Shown here piece after piece: positions 32,693-41,502 of a stretch of DNA of 64,000 nucleotides (positions are counted from its first letter, which is position 1; the number at the start of each line of letters is the position of its first letter). Below the pieces are notes generated by a model. That model saw only the letters and a list, made by a program, of their open reading frames with translations. It did no database searches and was not told the DNA's origin. This DNA is from Roseateles puraquae (GTDB taxonomy: Bacteria > Pseudomonadota > Gammaproteobacteria > Burkholderiales > Burkholderiaceae_C). The position numbers were made by a program, and so were the translations under genes. Location: the NCBI RefSeq assembly GCF_002205845.1, contig NZ_NISI01000001.1:930001-994000 (forward strand), written 5' to 3'.

Positions 32693-34456
32693 TCAGGGCG
32701 GGGGTGCGTCGTCGGCCACAGGCAGGCCCTCACGGCGGGCCCGGGCATCGATCTCCGGCTGCTGTTCGCGCGCCGCGGCCAGGTCGCGCCGGGCGGCGGT
32801 GGCATCGCCCTGGCGCTGCCGGGCCAGCGCGCGGCCGTAGTGCGAGAAGGCCACCGGCCGCAGGGCCAGTGCCTCGTCGAAGGCCTTCACCGCGGCGCTC
32901 AGGTCGCCGGCCTGCAGCTGCACCCAGCCGAGGCTGTCGCGGTAGGACGCTTCCTGGCCGTCCAGCCGCACGGCCATCCGGCAATCCTGCAGAGCCAGCG
33001 GGAGGTCCAGCTTCAACCGGGCCCGCAGCCAGCAGCGGCTGTTGAGCACCTGGGCCAGGTGGGCATCGCTGCCGTGCGAGGCCACCCACAGGTCCCACTG
33101 CCGCAGGGCCTGGGGCACCATGCCCAGCACGGTGTACTGATCGGCCATGATCTCGCGCAGATGGGATGATGCCGGCAGCGCCTCGTCCAGCACTTGCAGG
33201 TCGGCCTGGGCACCGGCCTTGTCGTCGGCCCGCAGGCGCAGGCCTACGCGCAAGGCGCGCGCCTCGTGCAGCGACGGTTGCAGGCGCAATGCCTCGTCCA
33301 GGTCAGGCGCGGCCTTGTCCCGCTCGCGCTGCTCCAGCAGCACCCGGGCGCGGGCCAGCCGGTTGATGGCGGCATTCGGCGCGAGCTCGATGGCGCGGTT
33401 CAGGTCCGCCAGGGCGCCCGCGGCGTCGCCCTTGGCCGCACGGGCCTCGCCACGGCGGGCCAGGGCTTCGGCATCGTCCGCGAGGTCGGCGGGGCGGGCG
33501 GCATACCGCTCGTCATAGGCCCCGACGGCATTGCCGCGCGCGAACACCGGCCCGCCGTTCCAGGTGGCATACACCTTGCGCTGCAGGCGCGACACATAGA
33601 TGCGATGCGACAGGAAGTAGTCGAGGCCGATGAGCATGTCCTGCTCGAAATGGTCGGTGTCGTCCACCTGGAACTCGTTGTTGGAGATCTTCTCGCCACC
33701 GAACTCGAACGCGGCAATCGACGCACGCCAGGACTGCACCCGCCCCTCGCCCGCGCCGCCGACACGCCCGACCGGCGTCAGCATCTCGTCCGTCACGCCG
33801 GCCCGGCGGGCCGAGCGCAGCTTGAGAGCCGTGAAGGGCGCACCGGTGTCCATCACCGCCACCAGCGACCGGTTGTTGACCCGCACCGGCACGCGGATGT
33901 CGGTGTTGCCCTCGCGGTGGTTGTTGCGCAGCTCGGCTTCGATGACGGGCGCGTCGCCCGCCCAGTGGGCCAGGTTCACCTTCTCGCAATCGCCCTTCGG
34001 GAAGACCAGCCGCAACACGCCGTGGCCCAGGTCGTACTCCGTGTCGGCCATCGACAGGAAGTTGCGACCCAGCACGCCCTGGATGCCCGAGCCGAGCTCA
34101 TTGCCACCGACGATGAAGTCCACGTTCTGTAGCGTCGATCCCTGCAGGCCGACCTTCTCCACCCGCGTGAGCTTGGATTCGATCGCGCCGGTGTAGCCGG
34201 TGACCTGGATGTGGTCGGGCAACCGGGTCAGCTTCAAGCCCAGCTGGGCCGCGGTGGACGGCTGCAGGAAGCTGAAGAAGGCCCCGCTGTCCACCAGCAT
34301 GGGCACCTCCACGCCGTTGAGCTTGCGCGTGGCCACCGGACGCTGATTGACGATGCGCACCGGCATCTCGACGTGGCCCAGATGGCAATCCGCCCAGGCG
34401 CTGCCTGCGGTGAAGACGGCCAGCAGCGCGGCGCTGGCGATGGTTCTGAATGTCAT
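32693..34456 (-). CDS. Periplasmic retropepsin-like aspartyl protease with C-terminal TPR domain
   Basis: A 587-residue protein with a signal peptide (MTFRTIASAALLAVFTAGSAWA). Two retropepsin-like domains follow, each with a DSG/DTG catalytic motif: VPMLVDSGAFFSFL (about residue 53) and LVAVMDTGAPFTALKL (about 185). The C-terminal half (about 330-580) is TPR-like repeats (AAKGDAAGALADLNRAIELAPN, LQAGDLSAAVKAFDEALALRPVAF). Two motifs in one chain suggest a pseudo-symmetric, single-chain protease. The start at 34456 has GGGAGG upstream. It is divergent from the TpsA gene (177 nt between), so it might process the exported adhesin, but this is only an inference from position. Confidence 0.82.
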   Translation of the reverse strand: MTFRTIASAALLAVFTAGSAWADCHLGHVEMPVRIVNQRPVATRKLNGVEVPMLVDSGAFFSFLQPSTAAQLGLKLTRLPDHIQVTGYTGAIESKLTRVEKVGLQGSTLQNVDFIVGGNELGSGIQGVLGRNFLSMADTEYDLGHGVLRLVFPKGDCEKVNLAHWAGDAPVIEAELRNNHREGNTDIRVPVRVNNRSLVAVMDTGAPFTALKLRSARRAGVTDEMLTPVGRVGGAGEGRVQSWRASIAAFEFGGEKISNNEFQVDDTDHFEQDMLIGLDYFLSHRIYVSRLQRKVYATWNGGPVFARGNAVGAYDERYAARPADLADDAEALARRGEARAAKGDAAGALADLNRAIELAPNAAINRLARARVLLEQRERDKAAPDLDEALRLQPSLHEARALRVGLRLRADDKAGAQADLQVLDEALPASSHLREIMADQYTVLGMVPQALRQWDLWVASHGSDAHLAQVLNSRCWLRARLKLDLPLALQDCRMAVRLDGQEASYRDSLGWVQLQAGDLSAAVKAFDEALALRPVAFSHYGRALARQRQGDATAARRDLAAAREQQPEIDARARREGLPVADDAPPP

Positions 34457-34633
34457 GGTTCCTCCCGGCATGGCCCGCCTGCGTTGGGCGGCCCGAAGCA
34501 CGATGCCCGGGATTCTGGACGAAGGCGCAGCACCACGCACATCGACCGGATGCCGAAAACCACCGGCCCGGGCCGCCTTGTACAGAGAGCGCGGGCAGGC
34601 CGGATGGCAACATTTCGGAACACTTTCGAACCC

Positions 34634-37600
34634 ATGCCTGCGCCCTCGGCCATGACCGCCCTCCGCCCCGTCCAAGCTCCCGACTTCCTCCGCACGATTC
34701 CCCGCCTGGGCCAGCCTGCCCTGCAGCATGCGTTCGCCCACCAGGGTCAGGGCTTGCGCGCCGTGGCCGCCGCCGTGCTGGCGATGTTGTCGACGGCCAC
34801 ATGGGCGGCCGGCGCGCTGCCCACGGGAGGGCAGGTGACAGCCGGCAGTGCCAGCATCACGCAGGCCGGGCAGACGATGACCATCACCCAGACCAGCGCC
34901 CGGCTGGCCACCGACTGGCAGCAGTTCGACATCGGCCGCGGCTACACGGTGCAGTTCGTGCAGCCGTCGCGCAGCGCGGTGGCCTTCAACCGCGTCATCG
35001 GGCCCGATGTCTCAACGATTCAGGGTGCGCTGAAGGCCAATGGCCAGGTCTTCCTGATCAATCCCAACGGCGTGCTCTTCACCCCCACGGCGCAGGTGAA
35101 CGTGGGCACCCTGGTGGCGTCGACGCTCGCGCTGAGCGCTGACGACGGCACGGGCCGCACCACCTTCACCGGTCCCACCGCCACCACCGTCACCAGCCCG
35201 GCCATCGTCAACCAGGGCAGCCTGCAGGCCGCCGAGGGCGGCGCGGTGGCGCTGATCGCAGCGCGGATCGACAACACCGGCAGCATCACGGCGACCAAGG
35301 GCCAGGTCTTGATGGGCGCAGGCAGCCGGGTGACCCTGGACCTGGGCGGGCCAGTGAAGCTCAGCGTGGACCGCGGCGCGGTCGAGACCTGGATCGCCAA
35401 CGGCGGCGTGATCCGTGCGGACGGCGGCCAGGTGCTGCTGACGTCACGCGCCGCGGGCGATCTCACACGCAGCGTGATCAACCACACCGGCGTGACGCAG
35501 GCGGAGTCCCTCGCCACAGGGGAGCGCGGCGAGATCATCCTCTTCGCCCACGACGGCACCCTGCAGGCCGGCGGCAGCCTGCGCGCGCCCGGCGGCTTCG
35601 TGGAGACCTCGGGCCAGGTGCTCGCCATGCCGGCCGGTACCACGGTGACCGCGGCGCAATGGCTGGTGGACCCGGTCAACCTCAACATCGACGCCAGCCT
35701 GGCCGGCACGGTGCAAAGCGCGCTGGCCTCGGGCCATGTGACGCTGACCACCAGCGGCAACAACACGCCCAGCACCGCGGCGGGCGAGAGCGGCAGCGAT
35801 GGCGACATCACCGTCAATGCCGCCATCCAGTGGAGCGCCAACACCACCCTGACGCTCAGCGCGCACCGCAACATCACCATCAACCAGGCCATCACCGCCA
35901 CCGGCGCGAATGGCGGGCTGGCCCTGCAGTACGGCCAGGGCGCGGTGGCGGCCGGCAACACGGCCAGCTATGCCGTCAATGCGCCCGTCAGCCTGCGCGC
36001 CGGGCCCAACTTCAGCACCCGGCTCGGCAGCGACGGCGCGGTCACGACCTACACCGTCATCACCAGCCTGGGCAGCGCAGGCAGCACCAGCACGACCGAC
36101 CTGCAGGGCATCAATGGGGGCCTGGCTGGCAACTACGCGCTGGGGGCCGACATCGACGCCAGCAGCAGCGCCAACTGGAACTTCGCCACCAGCCCGGGCG
36201 GCTCGGGCTACACCGGCTTCACGTCCCTCGGCAGCACCGCCACGCCCTTCACCGGCACCTTCGAAGGCCTGGGCCACCGGGTCGATGGGCTCTACCAGGG
36301 CTACGGGCTCTTCCACACCGGCCTGTTCGGGCAGATCGGCGCCGCAGGCGTGGTGCGAAACCTGGGCGTGACCAACATCTACGTGGCCAAGGCGGGCTAC
36401 AACGACAACACCTACTTGATCCCGATCGGCGCGGTCGCGGGTGGCAACGCCGGCACGCTGCGCAACGTGTACAGCACCGGCCAACTCAACAACGGCGGGC
36501 CCGACTACAACGCCATGGGCGGCCTGGTGGGCATCAACACCGGCAGCATCGACAGCAGCACCTCGTCCGCGACCATCAGCTCCGCCAACTGGGGCACCTA
36601 CGCCGGCGGCATTGCGGGCACCAACAGCGGCACCATCACCCGGGCCTATGCCACCGGCGCGCTCACGGCCAGTGGCCGCTATGTCTATCTCGGCGGCCTG
36701 GTTGGCCGCATGACCGGCGGCTCGGTCAGCAACGCCTACGCCACGAATGCGCTCACCAGCGGCGGCTTCGGCAACGGGTCGCTCAACTACGTGGGCGGCC
36801 TGATCGGCGCCATGAGCGGCGGCACGGTCACCAACACCTATGCCACCGGCCTGATCAGCACGTCGGGGGGCGGCGGGCTGGTCTACCAGCGCACGGCCGG
36901 CACCGTCAGCAACAGCTTCTGGGACACCAGCACCACCGGCCGCAGCACCTCGGCCGGCGGCACCGGCCGCACGACGACCCAGATGAAGACCGCCAGCACC
37001 TTCACCGGGGCCGGCTGGTCGAGCAGCAGCTGGGGCTTGGCGTCAGGCATCAACAGCGGCTACCCCGTGCTGGTGGCCTTCTACCCGGACGCGAGCTTCG
37101 CCACCCCGATCTACCTGCGGCTCATCTCGGGCAGCAGCGTCTACGGCAACGCCCCCACCCTGACCTACGGCCTCTACACCAGCAGCAGCGGGGGCAGCCT
37201 GGTGACCGATGCCTCGCCCGGTGGCAGCGTCATCTGGTCGGGCGCAGTGCCCTCGGCCAGCTCGGGCGCGGGCAGCTACAGCCTGAGCTACGGCAGCGGC
37301 GTCACGCTGGGCAACAGCAGCTACACGCTGCGGGCTGGCGCCGCCGCCACCTGGACGGTCACGCCCCGGCCCATCACCGTCACGGCCAATGACCTGGGCA
37401 AGGTCTACGGCGACGCCGACCCGGCGCTGACCTACGGCATCACCACCGGCAGCCTGGTGGCGGGCGACCTGCTCTACGGCAACCTGACGCGCAGCACCGG
37501 CGAGCAGGTGGGCCGCTACACCATCGACGCCGGCGGACTGTCCAACAGCAACTACCTGATCACGGCGCAGAGCGGCAGCTTCAGCATCTCGCCGCGGCCG

Positions 37601-38749
37601 ATCACCGTCACGGCAGACAGCCTCGACAAGGTCTACGGCGCCAGCGACCCGGCCCTGAGCTACCGCATCAGCCAAGGCAGCCTCGTCGCGGGTGACAGCC
37701 TCAGCGGCACGCTCTCGCGCGCCGCCGGCGAGAACGTCGGCCACTACCTCATCGACGCGAGCAGCCTGGCCAATCCGAACTACCTCGTCACCTCACAAAA
37801 CGGCACGCTGACCATCAGCCCGCGCCCGCTGACCGTCACCGTCAACGACGCCGCCAAGACCTACGGCAACGCCGACCCCGCCTGGGGCTACACCGTGAGC
37901 AGCGGCAGCCTCGTGGGCAACGACCAGCTCAGCGGCAACCTCACGCGCACCCCGGGCGAAAACGCGGGCCGCTACACCATCGATGGCAGCGCCCTGGGCA
38001 ACGGCAACTACTTGGTCACGGTGCGCAACGGCACCCTGGCCATCGACCCCCGGCCCATCACCGTCACGGCCAGCGACCAGACCAAGGTGTACGGCAACGC
38101 CGACCCCGGCTTCACCTACGCCGTGACCGGCGGCAGCCTGGTCGGCACCGATCAGCTCACCGGCCGCGTGACGCGCGCTGCTGGCGAGAACGTGGGGCTC
38201 TACGTCCTGGATGCCAGCGGCTTGAGCAACCCCAACTACACCGTCACGTCACGCAACGGCAGCCTGAGCATCACGCCGCGCCCGATCACCGTGACCGCGG
38301 ATGACCAGGGCAAGACCTATGGCAATGCCGACCCCGCACTCACCTACACCGTCACCACTGGCAGCCTGGTGAGCGGCGACGCACTCAGCGGCAGCCTCAA
38401 GCGCGCCCCGGGCGAGAACGTCGGTCGCTACACCATCGACGCCAGTGGCCTGGCCAACGGCAACTACCTGATCACCGCGCAGAACGGCCTGCTGACCATC
38501 CGCGAGAGCGCGGCCTACAACGCGGCCGTGGCGTCGCTGGGCAGCGCGGCAGCTGCGGTGTCGGCGGCGACGTCACCCGCCGGCACATCCAGCACAGCTG
38601 GAACAAGCCGAGGCGACCCGCCGCCCTCCACCGCCCTGCCGGGCAGCCCGCGGGGCGATGCGCTCTCGCGCGTCACGGTGCTGCGTGGCGGCATCAACCT
38701 GGGCCTCGCAACGGCACAGGCCGACGAACCGGCCGAGGCCGCGCGATGA
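34634..38749 (+). CDS. TpsA: two-partner secretion exoprotein with FHA N-domain, GLUG and MBG repeats
   Basis: A 1371-residue exported protein. After a long signal region ending AMLSTATWAAG comes the TPS (hemagglutination activity) domain with NGQVFLINPNGVLFTPTAQVNVGTLVAST. The middle (about 590-800) has GLUG motifs (GGLVGINTGSIDSS, GGIAGTNSGTITRAYATG, GGLVGRMTGGSVSNAYAT). The C-terminal part holds five MBG repeats, each 76 residues. It is probably an adhesin or matrix protein secreted by the TpsB encoded next, with which it overlaps by ATGA. The start is uncertain: ATGs at 34604, 34634 and 34652 are in frame and none has a clear ribosome site. Confidence 0.85.
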   Translation: MPAPSAMTALRPVQAPDFLRTIPRLGQPALQHAFAHQGQGLRAVAAAVLAMLSTATWAAGALPTGGQVTAGSASITQAGQTMTITQTSARLATDWQQFDIGRGYTVQFVQPSRSAVAFNRVIGPDVSTIQGALKANGQVFLINPNGVLFTPTAQVNVGTLVASTLALSADDGTGRTTFTGPTATTVTSPAIVNQGSLQAAEGGAVALIAARIDNTGSITATKGQVLMGAGSRVTLDLGGPVKLSVDRGAVETWIANGGVIRADGGQVLLTSRAAGDLTRSVINHTGVTQAESLATGERGEIILFAHDGTLQAGGSLRAPGGFVETSGQVLAMPAGTTVTAAQWLVDPVNLNIDASLAGTVQSALASGHVTLTTSGNNTPSTAAGESGSDGDITVNAAIQWSANTTLTLSAHRNITINQAITATGANGGLALQYGQGAVAAGNTASYAVNAPVSLRAGPNFSTRLGSDGAVTTYTVITSLGSAGSTSTTDLQGINGGLAGNYALGADIDASSSANWNFATSPGGSGYTGFTSLGSTATPFTGTFEGLGHRVDGLYQGYGLFHTGLFGQIGAAGVVRNLGVTNIYVAKAGYNDNTYLIPIGAVAGGNAGTLRNVYSTGQLNNGGPDYNAMGGLVGINTGSIDSSTSSATISSANWGTYAGGIAGTNSGTITRAYATGALTASGRYVYLGGLVGRMTGGSVSNAYATNALTSGGFGNGSLNYVGGLIGAMSGGTVTNTYATGLISTSGGGGLVYQRTAGTVSNSFWDTSTTGRSTSAGGTGRTTTQMKTASTFTGAGWSSSSWGLASGINSGYPVLVAFYPDASFATPIYLRLISGSSVYGNAPTLTYGLYTSSSGGSLVTDASPGGSVIWSGAVPSASSGAGSYSLSYGSGVTLGNSSYTLRAGAAATWTVTPRPITVTANDLGKVYGDADPALTYGITTGSLVAGDLLYGNLTRSTGEQVGRYTIDAGGLSNSNYLITAQSGSFSISPRPITVTADSLDKVYGASDPALSYRISQGSLVAGDSLSGTLSRAAGENVGHYLIDASSLANPNYLVTSQNGTLTISPRPLTVTVNDAAKTYGNADPAWGYTVSSGSLVGNDQLSGNLTRTPGENAGRYTIDGSALGNGNYLVTVRNGTLAIDPRPITVTASDQTKVYGNADPGFTYAVTGGSLVGTDQLTGRVTRAAGENVGLYVLDASGLSNPNYTVTSRNGSLSITPRPITVTADDQGKTYGNADPALTYTVTTGSLVSGDALSGSLKRAPGENVGRYTIDASGLANGNYLITAQNGLLTIRESAAYNAAVASLGSAAAAVSAATSPAGTSSTAGTSRGDPPPSTALPGSPRGDALSRVTVLRGGINLGLATAQADEPAEAAR
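37364..38503 (+). repeat. Five tandem MBG repeats (76 residues / 228 bp each)
   Basis: Each unit starts PRP(I/L)TVT and contains K(V/T)YG..DP near residue 13, GSLV at 29-32, a GE..G.Y..D turn and a closing NYL(I/V)T segment. The units follow each other with no spacer. They start at 37364, 37592, 37820, 38048 and 38276, and the last ends at 38503. A more divergent related region precedes them from about 37110. At the DNA level they are similar but not identical. Confidence 0.9.
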
Positions 38750-40401
38750 GGGGCGCCGTCACCCTCCTGGCCAGCCTGCTGGGCTGCGCCACGGCGGCGC
38801 TCGCCCAGGCGCAGACGGCCACGCCGCCGGACACCGCCACGCCGGAGCTCCAGCAACCGCCCGCCCCGCGCCCGTCGCGTGCCGCGCCTGCACTCCGGCT
38901 GGACGCGCCGCTGCCCACGCGTGCTGCCGGCCCGGCCGGTGGCGGGCCCCAGGTCACGCTGGCGGCCGTGCAATTCAGCGGCCACAGCGTGTTCACCGAG
39001 GCTGAGTTGTTCGCGGCGCTGGGCGAAGTACGGGGCCAGGCTTTCGACCTCGCCGGGCTGCGCGGGCTGGCGGATCGCATCACGGCGCATTACCGCGCCC
39101 GGGGCTATCCCTTCGCGCGGGCGCTCATCCCTGCGCAGACGATGACCGCCGGCACGCTGCGCATCGACATCATCGAAGGCCGCTTCGGGGCGGTGCGCGC
39201 CACGGGTGACGACGCGCTGGCCACGGCCGCGCAAGCCTTTTTCGCATCCCTCGCGCCGGGTCAGGTCATCGACAGCGCCCGGCTGGAGCGCGCAGTGCTC
39301 GTGCTGGGCGACCAGCCGGGCGTGCGCGTCACGCCCGTGCTGCGCCCGGGCCAGGCCGTGGGCACCGGCGATCTGGACGTGGCCGTCGAGCGCACCGCGC
39401 CCTGGCGCGCCAGCCTGAGCCTGGACAACCACGGCAGCCGCTACACCGGCCGCGGCCGCGTCAATGCCGCGCTGGACGCCGACAGCGCCCTCACGTTGGG
39501 CGACCAGATCAGCGCGCGGCTGCAGCGCACCGAGCGCTCGCTGTGGTTCGGCCATCTTGGCTACAGCCGCCCGCTGGGTGGCTCGGGCCTGCGCGCCGAG
39601 CTCAGCGCCGCGCGCATGGCCTACACCCTGGGCCAGGAGTTCGCCACGCTGGGCGCCAGCGGCACGGCCGCTGTCACAAGCGTCGGGCTCTCGTATCCGC
39701 TGCTGCGCTCGTCCCAAGCCAACCTGTCGCTGGCGGGCAGCTGGCAGCACCGCGCGCTGCAGGACCGCCCGAGCCAGGCCGGCCAGCCGACCGACAAGAC
39801 CAGCCGCAGCCTGCCGCTGACCTTGAGCTTCGATGCCCGTGACGGCTGGGGCGGTGGCGGCCTCACCTACGGCAGCCTCACCCACACGCCCGGCCGCCTG
39901 CGGCTGGACGCCACCGCCGCCGCGATGGACGCCGCCACGGCCGGCACCGCCGGCCATTACAGCAAGACCACGCTCGCCCTGGCGCGGCTGCAAGCCCTTG
40001 CGCCGGCCTGGAGCCTGCATGCGCGGGCCACCGTGCAGTGGGCCCGGCAGAACCTGGACGCGTCCGAGAAGCTGTCGCTCGGGGGCGCCAGCGGCGTGCG
40101 TGCCGCGCCCAGCGGCGACGCCAGTGGCGACCGTGGCTGGCTCACCCAATGGGAACTGCGGCACGCCCACGGCGCCTGGGCACCGTTTGCCTTCGTGGAC
40201 GCCGGTGCGGTGACGGTCAATGCCCGACCCTGGCTGGGCGGGCTGCGGCAGGAACGCCGGGCGGGCGGCGGCATCGGCACGCGCTACAGCCAGGGCGGCG
40301 TGTTCTGCGAGGCGACCCTGGCCTGGCGGGACGGCCACCGCGGCGCCGACCCCCAGGCGCGCGGCCGGCAGGGCTGGGTGTCCATCGGCAGCAGCTTCTG
40401 A
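38746..40401 (+). CDS. TpsB: ShlB/FhaC/HecB outer-membrane transporter
   Basis: A 551-residue outer-membrane protein. A signal peptide is followed by a Pro/Ala-rich linker, a POTRA domain (about 65-145: VTLAAVQFSGHSVFTEAELFAALGEVRGQAFDLAGLRGLADRITAHYRARGYPFARALIPAQTM) and a second POTRA-like part. The C-terminal barrel includes WLTQWELRHAHGAWAPFAFVDAGAV, then RAGGGIGTRYSQGG, and ends in SSF. It exports the TpsA encoded immediately upstream (4-nt overlap). Confidence 0.9.
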   Translation: MRGAVTLLASLLGCATAALAQAQTATPPDTATPELQQPPAPRPSRAAPALRLDAPLPTRAAGPAGGGPQVTLAAVQFSGHSVFTEAELFAALGEVRGQAFDLAGLRGLADRITAHYRARGYPFARALIPAQTMTAGTLRIDIIEGRFGAVRATGDDALATAAQAFFASLAPGQVIDSARLERAVLVLGDQPGVRVTPVLRPGQAVGTGDLDVAVERTAPWRASLSLDNHGSRYTGRGRVNAALDADSALTLGDQISARLQRTERSLWFGHLGYSRPLGGSGLRAELSAARMAYTLGQEFATLGASGTAAVTSVGLSYPLLRSSQANLSLAGSWQHRALQDRPSQAGQPTDKTSRSLPLTLSFDARDGWGGGGLTYGSLTHTPGRLRLDATAAAMDAATAGTAGHYSKTTLALARLQALAPAWSLHARATVQWARQNLDASEKLSLGGASGVRAAPSGDASGDRGWLTQWELRHAHGAWAPFAFVDAGAVTVNARPWLGGLRQERRAGGGIGTRYSQGGVFCEATLAWRDGHRGADPQARGRQGWVSIGSSF

Positions 40402-40424
40402 CCCGCGCCCCGGCGCCCGGCGCG

Positions 40425-40441
40425 CAACGCCTTGAGCGTTG
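40425..40441 (+). terminator. Small hairpin after the TPS operon
   Basis: caacgc (40425-40430) and gcgttg (40436-40441) form a 6-bp stem with a 5-nt loop within a GC-rich stretch that may extend it. It follows the TpsB stop by 23 nt. No T-run follows, so this is only a possible termination element. Confidence 0.3.
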
Positions 40442-40507
40442 GCCGGCGCCCGCACCCGACGCGGGGTAAACCATGTGATCGGAATGAACCAGCCGAGTTA
40501 TCTTATT

Positions 40508-40522
40508 TGAACCGCTGTTTCA
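40508..40522 (+). promoter_or_regulatory. KdgR-like palindrome before kdgK
   Basis: TGAACC-GCT-GTTTCA is a 15-bp imperfect palindrome with AT-rich flanks (ATT before, TTTT after), 12 nt before the GTG start. It resembles the enterobacterial KdgR box (half sites TGAAAC and GTTTCA, 3-nt centre). Two related palindromes precede kduD. Binding by an IclR-type KdgR is inferred. Confidence 0.55.
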
Positions 40523-40534
40523 TTTTCTGATCTC

Positions 40535-41488
40535 GTGACTCTCTCCCCTGGCGCCGCCCACCGCCCCGTGTCCATCGCCGCCCTGGGCGAATGCATGCTC
40601 GAACTGCAGGGCCAGGCCTTTGGCCAGCTGCGCCAGACCTTCGGCGGCGACACCCTGAACACGGCCGTCTACCTCGCCCGCTGCGGCGGCCCGGCGCTGC
40701 GCGTGCACTACGCCACCGCGCTGGGTGACGACAGCCTGAGCGGCGGCATGCTGGAGCGCTGGGCTGCCGAAGGCCTGCAGACCGGCCTGGTGCAGCGCCT
40801 GCCGGGCCGCCTGCCCGGGCTCTACCTCATTGAGCTGGACGCGGGTGGCGAACGGCGCTTCCACTACTGGCGCGGCCAGGCCGCGGCGAGGTCGTATTTC
40901 GAGACCGCCAGCACCGCGCTGGAGGAGCAGGCCGATGCGCTGGACGCGCTCTACCTGTCAGGCATCAGCCTGGCCATCCTGCCGCCCTCGGGCCGTGAAC
41001 GCGTGTTGGCGCTGATGGCGCGCATGCGCGCGGCCGGCAAGCTCGTGGCCTTCGACAACAACTACCGCCCGCGGCTGTGGGAGTCGGTGGCCGACGCTCG
41101 GTACTGGTACGGGCGCGCCTTCGCCACGGCCAGCGTGGCCCTGATCACGGCTGACGACCACCAGGCCCTGCACGGCCTGCCGTCGCTGGAAGCCGCCGTC
41201 AGCGCGGCCCAGGCGCTGTCGGTGGAGGAAGTTGCCATCAAGCGCGGCGCCCTGCCCACGCTGATCGGCGGTGACGCCGTCTGGCAGGAGGTGGCCACCG
41301 AGCCCGTGGCCCGCGTGGTGGACACCACCGCGGCGGGTGACTCCTTCGCCGCCGGCTACCTGAGCCAGCGCCTGCGGGGCGCGGCCGCGGCCGAGGCAGC
41401 CGCCTTCGGCAACCGGCTGGCTGCGCGCGTCATCCAGCATCCGGGCGCCCTCATCCCACGCGACGCCATGCAAGACCTGCTCGCCTGA
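40535..41488 (+). CDS. kdgK: 2-dehydro-3-deoxygluconate kinase (PfkB family)
   Basis: A 317-residue sugar kinase of the ribokinase fold. The N-terminal substrate part has IAALGECMLEL and FGGDTLNTAVYLAR. The C-terminal DTTAAGDSFAAGYL holds the catalytic Asp269 and the anion hole, and FDNNYRPRLW is typical of KDG kinases. It phosphorylates KDG, the common intermediate of pectin and uronate breakdown. The start is a GTG at 40535; a second GTG at 40568 is possible. It heads the operon with the pectate lyase, GH43 and TRAP genes, and a KdgR-like palindrome lies just upstream. Confidence 0.87.
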   Translation: MTLSPGAAHRPVSIAALGECMLELQGQAFGQLRQTFGGDTLNTAVYLARCGGPALRVHYATALGDDSLSGGMLERWAAEGLQTGLVQRLPGRLPGLYLIELDAGGERRFHYWRGQAAARSYFETASTALEEQADALDALYLSGISLAILPPSGRERVLALMARMRAAGKLVAFDNNYRPRLWESVADARYWYGRAFATASVALITADDHQALHGLPSLEAAVSAAQALSVEEVAIKRGALPTLIGGDAVWQEVATEPVARVVDTTAAGDSFAAGYLSQRLRGAAAAEAAAFGNRLAARVIQHPGALIPRDAMQDLLA

Positions 41489-41502
41489 ACCGGACCCTCC
41501 CC

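Noticed and set aside
37364-38503. Regular 228-bp repeats considered as a CRISPR or satellite array
   Set aside because: They are in frame, encode the MBG protein motif and have no repeat-spacer pattern.
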